Assembly: GCA_018830415.1 (NCBI GenBank)
Contig: JAHJSJ010000163.1
Span: forward strand, 1 to 22,619
Source: Alphaproteobacteria bacterium
GTDB lineage: Bacteria; Pseudomonadota; Alphaproteobacteria; Sphingomonadales; Sphingomonadaceae
Length of the DNA stretch: 22,619 nucleotides
Reading direction: 5' to 3'
This document shows positions 1-6,236 of this stretch, in pieces. Position numbers and translations under genes: made by a program. The notes under the pieces are model-generated. The model did no database searches, was not told the origin of the DNA, and saw nothing but the letters and a program-made list of their open reading frames with translations. The number at the start of each line of letters is the position of its first letter. Position 1 is the first letter of the stretch.

Positions 1-1701
1 ATGAAAGCACGGATCGGGGCGCTTGGCGCGGTAATGGCGGCGGCATTGGCGCTGGCGGGGTGCGATGCGATTGCGCCGAATGGCGGGATCGACGGGATGG
101 ATATTCCCGAAGTGGCTGACGGCGACATTTCCGAAGCCACCATGAAAGACGTCACCCGCATCCTGTCCAGCGACGAATTTGAAGGGCGGATGCCCGGCAC
201 TGCGGGCGAGGAAAAGACCATCGCCTTGCTGACCGAACGATTCAAGGCGGCGGGGTTGCAGCCGGGCAATAATGGTTCGTGGGTGCAGGAAGTCCCGCTG
301 ATCGAGATTACCGGCAAGGATTACGCCCCGCTGACGATTGCGGGCAAGGGTGCGAACATCGCGCTCGATTTCGCCAAGGACTGGGTTGGCGTGACCTACC
401 GCGAAGAAGCCAAGACCACGTTGGCGAACAGCGAAATGGTGTTCGTCGGCTATGGCATCAACGCGCCCGAACGCGGCTGGAACGATTACGAAGGGCTCGA
501 CGTCAAGGGCAAGACGGTGGTGATCCTTGTCAATGATCCCGACTGGCAGGCGGATGGGTTGGACGGCCCGTTCAATGGCCGCGCGATGACCTATTACGGC
601 CGCTGGACTTACAAATATGAGGAGGCCGCAAGGCAGGGCGCGGCTGGTGCGCTGATCGTGCATCAGACCGAACCGGCCAGCTATGGCTGGAATGTGGTCG
701 AAAGTTCATGGAGCGGCCCGCAGGCCTATGCCCAGCGCGGCGAGAACGCCCCGCCGCTGACGCAGATGAACGGCTGGATCACCGAAGATGCCGCGCGCAA
801 GGTTTTGAAAGCCGCCGGACAGGATCTCGACGCGCTGACCACCGCGGCGCAGGCGAAGGGGTTCAAGGCGGTGCCGCTGCCGCTCAAGGCGTCAACCAGC
901 TTTGCCAGCACCTTCCGCAGCTTCAAATCGCACAACGTGATCGGCATCCTTCCGGGCAGCGAAGCGCCCGATGAATATGTGCTCCACACCGCGCATTGGG
1001 ATCACCTTGGGCGCTGCACGCCTGCGCCTGATGGCGATGATATCTGCAACGGCGCGGTCGATAATGCCACCGGCACGGCGGCGCTTGTCGCTTTGGCTGA
1101 GGCCCACGCCAAGGCTGGCCCTGCACGCCGCAGCCTGGTGTTTCTCGCGGTGACAGCGGAGGAATCGGGCCTGCTCGGCGCAAGTTACTATGCCGCCAAC
1201 CCGGTGTTTCCGCTGGCGCAGACGGCCGGCGGGATCAATATGGATGCGTTTCAGGTGGCAGGCCCGGCCAAGGATGTGACAGTCGTCGGCCCCGGCAAGT
1301 CGCAACTGGATCTGTTCCTTGATGCCGCGCTCAAAGCCGGTGGGCGGGTCGCCACCCCCAATCCCAAGCCCGAAGCAGGCTATTACTACCGTTCGGATCA
1401 CTTTGCCTTCGCCAAGCTGGGCGTGCCGATGCTGTATATCGATGGCGGTGAGGATCTGATCGATGGCGGGCGCGAAGCAGGCGCCAAGGTTGCGGCCGAT
1501 TACACCGAAAACCGCTACCACGGGCCGAAGGATGAATTCGACGAAAGCTGGGACTGGTCGGGCGTGATGGCCGATTTGCAGCTGTTCTTCCGCATCGGCC
1601 GGATGATGGCGATGAGCACGAGCTGGCCCAACTGGAATGAGGGGGACGAGTTCAAGGCGGTGCGTGACGAGGCCTGCGCGGCGGCGGATGGGGGCTGCTG
1701 A
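1..1701 (+). CDS. M28-family zinc metallopeptidase, lipoprotein
   Basis: 566 residues. This is a predicted secreted zinc aminopeptidase/carboxypeptidase-like enzyme of the M28 family. Residues 1-21 form a lipoprotein signal (hydrophobic ALALAGC, lipobox Cys21), so it is probably anchored in the periplasm. Residues about 120-290 resemble the PA-domain insertion common in these peptidases. The metal site is complete by family comparison: His332 in AHWDH, bridging Asp354 in GAVDNATG, Glu387/Glu388 in TAEESG, Asp415 in NMDAF and His467 in YRSDHFAF. The length is normal for the PA-containing subgroup. The ATG is the first base of the window, so upstream signals cannot be seen, but the lipoprotein signal begins right at this Met and supports it. 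The next gene starts 7 bases after the stop, suggesting cotranscription. The natural substrate cannot be deduced. Confidence 0.9.
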   Translation: MKARIGALGAVMAAALALAGCDAIAPNGGIDGMDIPEVADGDISEATMKDVTRILSSDEFEGRMPGTAGEEKTIALLTERFKAAGLQPGNNGSWVQEVPLIEITGKDYAPLTIAGKGANIALDFAKDWVGVTYREEAKTTLANSEMVFVGYGINAPERGWNDYEGLDVKGKTVVILVNDPDWQADGLDGPFNGRAMTYYGRWTYKYEEAARQGAAGALIVHQTEPASYGWNVVESSWSGPQAYAQRGENAPPLTQMNGWITEDAARKVLKAAGQDLDALTTAAQAKGFKAVPLPLKASTSFASTFRSFKSHNVIGILPGSEAPDEYVLHTAHWDHLGRCTPAPDGDDICNGAVDNATGTAALVALAEAHAKAGPARRSLVFLAVTAEESGLLGASYYAANPVFPLAQTAGGINMDAFQVAGPAKDVTVVGPGKSQLDLFLDAALKAGGRVATPNPKPEAGYYYRSDHFAFAKLGVPMLYIDGGEDLIDGGREAGAKVAADYTENRYHGPKDEFDESWDWSGVMADLQLFFRIGRMMAMSTSWPNWNEGDEFKAVRDEACAAADGGC

Positions 1702-1708
1702 TCCGTCC

Positions 1709-2698
1709 ATGACGATGATCATGCCCCCCGAATGGGCTGCGCAGGACTGGCTGTGGATCGGCTTTCCGCATCTGGCCGATGAATGGCCCGGCTGGCTTGA
1801 GCCCGCGCAGGAACAGATCGCGGCGTTTGCCAATGCCGTGGCCGAAAGCGGGCAGGACGTGCGGTTGCTGGTGCGCGATGAGGCCAATGAAGCCCGCGCG
1901 CGCGATTTGGTCAGCGCCAAGGTGATACTGGAGCGGCGCGTCTATGGCGACATCTGGCTGCGCGATACCGGGCCACTGGTGGTGTTTGACGGGGCCAGAC
2001 GCGCCGCGCGGCGGTTTGGCTTCAACGGCTGGGGCGGCAAATATCTGATGCCGGGCGATCAGGAAATCGGCGCGCAGCTGGCGCGTGATGCCGGGTTGGC
2101 GATCGGCACGTCAGCAATGATCCTTGAAGGCGGGGCGATTGACGGGGATGGCACCGGGCTGGTCGCCACGACGCAGCAATGCCTGCTGAACCCCAACCGC
2201 AACCCGGCGATGACCCGTGCCGATATCGAAGCAGAGCTGGCCGCGCAGCTGGGTTTCACCCGCGTGCTGTGGCTGGGCGATGGGCTGATCAACGATCACA
2301 CCGACGGCCATGTCGATAACCTTGCGCGGTTTGTCGGGCTGAACCGGCTGGTGGTGCCAGAGGCGACCGGGCGGGACGATCCCAACGCCGCAATCTACGC
2401 CGATGCCGCCTCGCGCGCCGCAGATTTCGGGGTGGAGGTGGCGCGCATCCCTTCGCCCGGACGCATCGAGCGCGATGGGACGATCGAACCCGCCAGCTAT
2501 GTGAACTTCGCCATCACCACCCATCTGGTGGTGGTGCCGACCTTCGGTTCGCCCCATGATGCCGATGGTGTCGCCGCGATTGCCGCGCTGTTTCCCGACC
2601 GCGCCACGATCGGCTTGGCGGCAGAGGCAGTGCTGGCAGGCGGCGGAGGGTTCCACTGCGCCAGCCAGCAAATGCCCGCCGCGCCAGAGGCGGTTTAA
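1709..2698 (+). CDS. Agmatine deiminase / peptidyl-arginine deiminase family protein
   Basis: 329 residues from ATG 1709. Enzymes of this guanidino-group-modifying family hydrolyse agmatine to N-carbamoylputrescine and ammonia (AguA), or deiminate arginine residues. Visible family motifs are WLRDTGP (residues 83-89), GGAIDGDGTG, HTDGHVDN (His197-Asn204) and a C-terminal GGFHCASQQ with the predicted nucleophile Cys317. No signal peptide is seen, so it is probably cytosolic, which favours the agmatine deiminase role in putrescine synthesis over a secreted PAD. The reading frame is open upstream to 1637, but that would overlap the peptidase gene by 65 bases and add an Arg-rich stretch unlike the family. 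ATGs at 1709, 1715 and 1721 are all possible starts and none has a strong ribosome site. The exact substrate is not proven, so no symbol is given. Confidence 0.88.
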   Translation: MTMIMPPEWAAQDWLWIGFPHLADEWPGWLEPAQEQIAAFANAVAESGQDVRLLVRDEANEARARDLVSAKVILERRVYGDIWLRDTGPLVVFDGARRAARRFGFNGWGGKYLMPGDQEIGAQLARDAGLAIGTSAMILEGGAIDGDGTGLVATTQQCLLNPNRNPAMTRADIEAELAAQLGFTRVLWLGDGLINDHTDGHVDNLARFVGLNRLVVPEATGRDDPNAAIYADAASRAADFGVEVARIPSPGRIERDGTIEPASYVNFAITTHLVVVPTFGSPHDADGVAAIAALFPDRATIGLAAEAVLAGGGGFHCASQQMPAAPEAV

Positions 2699-2721
2699 CG
2701 ATTCGTTAGCGGTTCGGCGCG

Positions 2722-2856
2722 ATGATCGCTCGCATGAACCGCGCGCTTGCCCTTGCTCATCCGCTTATCGCTGCCACTGGGCGGATTGACCCGTTCAATC
2801 TTGCGCGCAGCATGATCGTGCTCGGCTGTGCGGCAACGCTGATCCTTGCGGGCTAG
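2722..2856 (+). CDS. Possible small protein, 44 codons
   Basis: A 44-codon ORF lies alone in the 191-base gap between the deiminase gene and the convergent thrS. It starts at ATG 2722 (a second ATG is at 2734) and ends with TAG 2854-2856. The N-terminal half is mildly basic (MIARMNRALALAHP) and the C-terminal half is hydrophobic (residues 31-44, MIVLGCAATLILAG), which would fit a single short membrane segment. There is no clear ribosome binding site, and I do not recognise a family. It could be a real small membrane peptide or chance coding in GC-rich DNA. Confidence 0.3.
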   Translation: MIARMNRALALAHPLIAATGRIDPFNLARSMIVLGCAATLILAG

Positions 2857-2889
2857 GGTCTGACCCTGGGCACTGACGGTCTGACAGGT

Positions 2890-4887
2890 TCAGCCGCGCA
2901 AATCGGGCGGGGTCGCTTCGGCACGGATCAGCGCGATGGCATCGGCAAGGCTCATTACCCGCTGATGCTCTGCGCCCAGCGTGCGGATGGCGACGGTGCC
3001 TTCGTCGGCCTCACGTTTACCAACCACCAACAGGTGCGGAACCTTGGCGAGGCTGTGTTCGCGCACCTTGTAGTTGATCTTTTCGTTACGCAGGTCGGTT
3101 TCGACCCGCAGGCCCGCCGCCTGCAACTGCGCTGAAACGTCGCGGGCGTAATCATCGGCTTCAGATACGATGGTCGCTACCACCGCCTGCACCGGGGCGA
3201 GCCAAACCGGCATCCGTCCGGCAAAATGTTCGATCAGGATGCCGATGAAGCGCTCATACGAACCGAAGATCGCGCGGTGGAGCATCACCGGGCGGTGCTT
3301 GTCGCCATCCTCACCGATGTAATGCGCATCCAATCGTTCGGGCAGCACCCGGTCGGACTGGATCGTGCCGACCTGCCAGGTGCGGCCGATCGCATCGGTC
3401 AGGTGCCATTCGAGCTTGGGGGCATAGAACGCGCCTTCGCCGGGGAGTTCTTCCCATTCAAGACCGTTCGCCGTCAAAGCATCGCGCAGTTCCTGTTCGG
3501 CCTTGTCCCAATCGGCGTCCGATCCGAACCGCTGTTCGGGGCGCAGCGCCAGCTTGATGTCATAGGTGAAGCCGAAATCGGCATAGACGCTATCGGCCAG
3601 CGCGATGAAATCCTGCACTTCGGCCACCACCTGGCCTTCGGTGCAGAAAATATGCGCATCATCCTGCGTGAACTGGCGCACCCGCATCAGCCCGTGCAGC
3701 GCGCCGTGGGGTTCGTTGCGGTGGCAGCAGCCCATCTCGCCCAGCCGGACCGGCAGATCGCGGTAGGACGTGATGCCCTGTTTGAACACCAGCACATGCG
3801 CCGGGCAGTTCATCGGTTTGAGCGCCATCCACTCAGCATCAGCGGCGACGGCGGGGTGCGAGCCACCACCGCTTTCGTCGACTTCGGGCACCATGTCGGG
3901 CACGGCAAACATGTTCTGCGCATATTTGCCCCAATGGCCCGATTGCTCCCACTGGCGCACGTCCATCACCTGCGGGGTCTTGATCTCGCGGTAGCCTGCG
4001 CCGTCCATCTTGCGGCGCATATAGGCTTCGAGCTCGCGCCAGATGCGATAGCCCTTGGGGTGCCAGAACACAGAACCGTGCGCTTCTTCAGCCAAGTGGA
4101 ACAAGTCCATCTCGCGGCCCAGCTTGCGGTGATCGCGCTTGGCTGCTTCTTCCAGCCGCGTCAGGTGCGCTTGCAGCTGCTTCTTGTTGAGCCAGCCGGT
4201 GCCGTAGATGCGCGTCAGCTGCGCATTGTTCTGATCGCCGCGCCAGTAAGCGCCTGCGACGCGCATCAGCTTGAAGGCATCGGGGTCGAGTTTCCCGGTG
4301 CTCGGCAAATGCGGGCCGCGGCACATGTCGAGCCAGTCGTTGCCGCTCCAATAGACGGTGAGTTCTTCGCCCTCGGGCAGTTCCTGCGCCCATTCGGCCT
4401 TGAAGCTCTCGCCCTCGCCCGCCCACTTGGCGATGAGTTGCTCGCGGCTCCACACTTCGCGGCGCAGCGGTTTATCGGCGCGGATGATCGCGCGCATCGC
4501 ATCTTCGATGGCGGGCAGATCATCCATGCTGAACGGCTCGCGGCCCTCGGGCGCCTTGACGTCGTAATAGAACCCGTCGTCGGTCGATGGGCCAAAGGTG
4601 ATCTGCGTGCCGGGGAACAATGCCTGCACCGCTTCGGCGAGCACGTGGGCGTAATCATGCCGCGCGAGTTCGAGCGCATCGGCTTCATCGCGCGCCGTGA
4701 CCAGCGCGAGGTTGGCGTCGCCATCGAAGGGCCGGTTGAGATCGCGCAGTTCCCCGTCAACCCGCGCGGCCAGTGCCGCCTTGGCAAGGCCGGGGCCAAT
4801 CGCGGCGGCGATATCGGCGGGGGTCGATCCGCGAGGCACTTCGCGCACCGATCCGTCGGGCAGGCTGATCTTGAGCAGTTCGGTCAT
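2890..4887 (-). CDS. thrS: Threonyl-tRNA synthetase
   Basis: 665 residues from ATG 4887, full length. It charges tRNA-Thr with threonine in the cytosol. The domains run in the usual order. An N-terminal TGS domain (about 1-65) comes first. The editing (SAD) domain follows, with HDYAH (His77, His81) and CRGPH, which removes mischarged serine. The class II catalytic core has Cys361 in MNCPAH as zinc ligand, plus RVRQFTQDDAHIF and LHRAIFGSYERF. A C-terminal anticodon-binding domain (about 560-650) ends the protein. The frame continues three codons upstream to a TTG at 4896, but MTELL at 4887 matches the normal N-terminus. The ribosome site is weak (GGAA about 11 bases upstream). The 355 bases upstream carry a Thr-codon-rich mini-ORF and stacked inverted repeats, annotated separately as a candidate attenuator. 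The deiminase gene converges from the other side. Confidence 0.98.
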   Translation of the reverse strand: MTELLKISLPDGSVREVPRGSTPADIAAAIGPGLAKAALAARVDGELRDLNRPFDGDANLALVTARDEADALELARHDYAHVLAEAVQALFPGTQITFGPSTDDGFYYDVKAPEGREPFSMDDLPAIEDAMRAIIRADKPLRREVWSREQLIAKWAGEGESFKAEWAQELPEGEELTVYWSGNDWLDMCRGPHLPSTGKLDPDAFKLMRVAGAYWRGDQNNAQLTRIYGTGWLNKKQLQAHLTRLEEAAKRDHRKLGREMDLFHLAEEAHGSVFWHPKGYRIWRELEAYMRRKMDGAGYREIKTPQVMDVRQWEQSGHWGKYAQNMFAVPDMVPEVDESGGGSHPAVAADAEWMALKPMNCPAHVLVFKQGITSYRDLPVRLGEMGCCHRNEPHGALHGLMRVRQFTQDDAHIFCTEGQVVAEVQDFIALADSVYADFGFTYDIKLALRPEQRFGSDADWDKAEQELRDALTANGLEWEELPGEGAFYAPKLEWHLTDAIGRTWQVGTIQSDRVLPERLDAHYIGEDGDKHRPVMLHRAIFGSYERFIGILIEHFAGRMPVWLAPVQAVVATIVSEADDYARDVSAQLQAAGLRVETDLRNEKINYKVREHSLAKVPHLLVVGKREADEGTVAIRTLGAEHQRVMSLADAIALIRAEATPPDLRG

Positions 4888-4933
4888 TGTTCGCAATTCC
4901 GTCTGGTTTGGCGCGCCTTAGGACAAAGGGCTA

Positions 4934-5049
4934 CGCACCGAAAGAGCGGTGTTGAACGAAAACCGGTTGAGGGAGAACACCGCGCCGCCCCGAACCGAGC
5001 GGCGGGCCTCGCGCTTAACGCACAGCCCCCCGCTCCCGGATAGTCCGGG
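4934..5049 (-). promoter_or_regulatory. Candidate transcription attenuator of thrS (overlapping hairpins)
   Basis: In transcript order on the minus strand there is a chain of overlapping inverted repeats. (1) A perfect CCCGGA-CTA-TCCGGG hairpin at 5049-5035, directly after the Thr codons. (2) GAGCGGGGGGC (5035-5025) can pair with GCCCGCCGCTC (5007-4997), 10 of 11 positions, using the downstream arm region of (1). (3) CGCCGC (5004-4999) can pair with GCGGCG (4988-4983), competing with (2). (4) GCGGTGTT (4983-4976) can pair perfectly with AACACCGC (4953-4946), followed by TCTTTC, a terminator-like stem with a short U-rich tail. (5) CACCG (4951-4947) can instead pair with CGGTG (4940-4936). Neighbouring hairpins share bases, so they exclude each other, as in classical attenuators. 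The U tract is poor, and folding energies have not been computed. Confidence 0.5.
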
Positions 5050-5086
5050 TGGTGGTGGTGGCAGTGGTGGTCAGCGTAACAGCCAT
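5015..5086 (-). CDS. Candidate threonine leader peptide upstream of thrS
   Basis: A 23-codon ORF on the thrS strand starts at ATG 5086 and stops with TAA 5017-5015, 127 bases before the thrS start. Nine codons are Thr: positions 4, 6-8, 10-13 and 15. The core reads TLTTTATTTTRTI, closely resembling the E. coli thrL leader core. The codons are mixed (six ACC, two ACT, one ACG) with interrupting GCC and CTG, so this is not a simple trinucleotide repeat. The two-copy hairpin arm starts right after the Thr run, where a stalled ribosome would sit. The ribosome site is weak (GGATG about 12 bases upstream). The frame stays open further upstream, with a possible TTG seven codons earlier. By established analogy with amino-acid leader peptides, ribosome stalling at Thr codons when charged tRNA-Thr is low would change the downstream RNA fold. 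That it does so here is inference. Confidence 0.7.
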   Translation of the reverse strand: MAVTLTTTATTTTRTIRERGAVR

Positions 5087-5169
5087 GGCGGTGAAATAGG
5101 CATCCAACCGGTTTTTGTCACGTGCAAGTTGATGAAACACACCTTGGAACAGGCTTTTCGGGCACTTCA

Positions 5170-5221
5170 ATGGAAAGCACCCTTGACAAAAAGATGACAG
5201 AATGACAAGTATGCTTTCCAT
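5170..5221 (+). promoter_or_regulatory. Promoter flanked by a perfect 10-bp inverted repeat (candidate operator)
   Basis: ATGGAAAGCA (5170-5179) and TGCTTTCCAT (5212-5221) are exact reverse complements separated by 32 bp. Between them is a consensus -35, TTGACA (5183-5188), with a weak -10 such as AAGTAT (5207-5212) at 18 bp spacing. The repeat therefore brackets the promoter of the three-gene operon starting at 5243. The same interval holds three TGACA elements (5184, 5195, 5203). Read on the minus strand, two of them give CTGTCAT-CTTT-TTGTCAA, which resembles a PHO box. The XRE-type protein encoded at the end of the operon is the obvious candidate to bind the inverted repeat. The palindrome is seen in the sequence; its function is inference. 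Confidence 0.5.
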
Positions 5222-5242
5222 AAAAGAAAGGAAGCTTGTCTA

Positions 5243-5425
5243 ATGACCAACATCGTCAAAGCCCTCATCTGGGCCGCTGCCATTCTGATCGTCGCGCTGC
5301 TGAAGTCGCGCGGGCTGATTTCCGTCGAGTCCGCGCAAACCCTGTTCATCGTGCTGCCGCTCCTCGCCGTGCTTTCACTGCGTCGTTCGGGTTCGAGCAT
5401 GTGCGGCCAGGGGACGGTATCGTGA
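5243..5425 (+). CDS. Small hydrophobic membrane protein, 60 aa
   Basis: 60 residues from ATG 5243, preceded by AGGAAG about 9 bases upstream, a good ribosome site. It has two probable membrane segments: residues about 5-20 (IVKALIWAAAILIVALL) and about 32-46 (QTLFIVLPLLAVLSL), with a short loop between them and a polar tail. It is the first gene of a three-gene operon; its TGA overlaps the GTG of the next gene. I do not recognise a named family. The hydrophobic profile, the ribosome site and the translational coupling make it a convincing gene. It could be a small subunit or regulator of the polytopic protein encoded next. Confidence 0.72.
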   Translation: MTNIVKALIWAAAILIVALLKSRGLISVESAQTLFIVLPLLAVLSLRRSGSSMCGQGTVS

Positions 5426-6048
5426 CCGGCGACACCGCAAGCCCGGGCGTGTTGGGCCGAGGCCCGCTGTTCTGGGGTGGGCTGATGCTGGTCAGCTACC
5501 TGCTGGTGGCGGCGCTCGGCACGACCGGCGCGGTCGACGGGGCGCCGCTTTATATACTGGTGATCCTGCCTTTTGCCCTCGTGATGCCGATGATTGCTGC
5601 CGCCAACCGCAGGAGCGAGGCGCGATCGTCAGGTTGCGGGACGAAGGGCGAAGCCCAACGCCGCTATACGAAGCGGGTCGCGGTGTTCACCTTCCTCTAT
5701 CTGGTTGTGCTGGGGGTCATGACATTTGCCATCAAACAAGGCGACGTTCCCCCGGTCTTGCGAACCTTCCTTGCGCTGCTGCCGGGTCTTGCCGTGGTCG
5801 GCATCTTCTGGTCGGTCGGCCGCCTGATTGTCGAGGAGCAGGACGAATTCCTGCGCATGCTGGTGATCCGCCAATCGCTCATCGCCACCGGCTTTGCGAT
5901 GTGTGCGGCTTCGGTCTGGGGATTCCTCGAATCCGCCGAAGTTGTGCAGCATCTTGATGCCTATTGGTGGGCGGTCGCGTGGTTCTTTGGCCTCGGCATC
6001 GGCGCGGCGGCGAACCGGATACGATACGAAACCTGGGGCGCGGTATGA
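5422..6048 (+). CDS. Polytopic inner-membrane protein of unknown function
   Basis: 208 residues from GTG 5422, which overlaps the previous stop (GTGA). It has about six membrane segments: residues about 15-33, 43-60, 86-105, 113-132, 150-168 and 179-196. Between segments four and five lies a conserved-looking acidic stretch, LIVEEQDEFLR. Between segments two and three is a basic cytoplasmic loop (RRSEARSSGC...KGEAQRRYTK). The frame is open further upstream to 5236, but that part is the Arg-rich shadow of the 60-residue gene and lacks membrane character. The protein resembles the DUF-type membrane proteins often encoded beside small XRE regulators, but I cannot name its activity. The stop overlaps the ATG of the regulator gene (ATGA), so all three genes are translationally coupled. 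Confidence 0.85.
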   Translation: MTGDTASPGVLGRGPLFWGGLMLVSYLLVAALGTTGAVDGAPLYILVILPFALVMPMIAAANRRSEARSSGCGTKGEAQRRYTKRVAVFTFLYLVVLGVMTFAIKQGDVPPVLRTFLALLPGLAVVGIFWSVGRLIVEEQDEFLRMLVIRQSLIATGFAMCAASVWGFLESAEVVQHLDAYWWAVAWFFGLGIGAAANRIRYETWGAV

Positions 6049-6236
6049 ACAACCGCCTCAAGGTGCTGCGCGCCGAGCGGGACTGGAGCCAGCAAGACCT
6101 TGCCGATCGGCTGGGCGTGAGCCGCCAGAGCGTCAACGCTATCGAGAAGGGTCGCTACGACCCATCGCTGCCGCTCGCCTTCACCATCGCCGAGCTGTTC
6201 GACCTGCCGATTGAAGCGATCTTCAGCCGCGATTAA
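6045..6236 (+). CDS. XRE/Cro-family transcriptional regulator, 63 aa
   Basis: 63 residues from ATG 6045, overlapping the preceding stop by ATGA. Nearly the whole protein is one helix-turn-helix domain. QQDLADRLGVSRQSVNAIEKG (about residues 17-37) is the two-helix core, followed by RYDPSLPLAFTIAELFDLPIEAIF, the typical tail of the short YozG-like regulators. No sensor domain is present. Encoded last in the operon with a membrane partner, it probably represses the promoter at 5183-5212, where a perfect 10-bp inverted repeat is available. Signals may come through the membrane protein; that is inference. The upstream in-frame extension to 5964 is shadow sequence of the membrane gene. Its TAA is the complement of the phoD stop: the two convergent genes share the bases TTAA at 6233-6236. 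Confidence 0.93.
   Translation: MNNRLKVLRAERDWSQQDLADRLGVSRQSVNAIEKGRYDPSLPLAFTIAELFDLPIEAIFSRD

Noticed and set aside
892..1920. 342-codon minus-strand frame across the peptidase/deiminase junction
   Set aside because: It is antisense to two recognised genes and has no domain or signal of its own.
3226..5043. 605-codon open frame on the plus strand opposite thrS
   Set aside because: It lies entirely antisense to an intact, motif-complete thrS and its leader region, is rich in Arg/His/Ala, and shows no domain. Long antisense frames are common in high-GC DNA.
5050..5071. Simple GGT trinucleotide repeat (microsatellite)
   Set aside because: The repeat is interrupted by GCA/AGT/CAG units that still encode Thr, Ala or Leu on the minus strand, and flanking ACG and ACT codons extend the Thr pattern beyond the repeat. 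Coding for a leader peptide explains it better.
4949..5197. 82-codon plus-strand ORF with a glycine run (PGGGGGSGG)
   Set aside because: The Gly run is simply the complement of the Thr codons of the minus-strand leader, there is no ribosome site, and the rest has no protein-like character.
5183..5200. PHO box controlling thrS or the membrane module
   Set aside because: CTGTCAT-CTTT-TTGTCAA is suggestive, but it overlaps the consensus -35 of the opposite promoter and no phosphate-related gene is directly downstream. It is kept only as a remark in the operator finding.
5236..5421. N-terminal extension of the 208-residue membrane protein
   Set aside because: The extension is Arg/His-rich, overlaps the convincing 60-residue membrane peptide in another frame, and the GTG at 5422 gives a classic coupled start.
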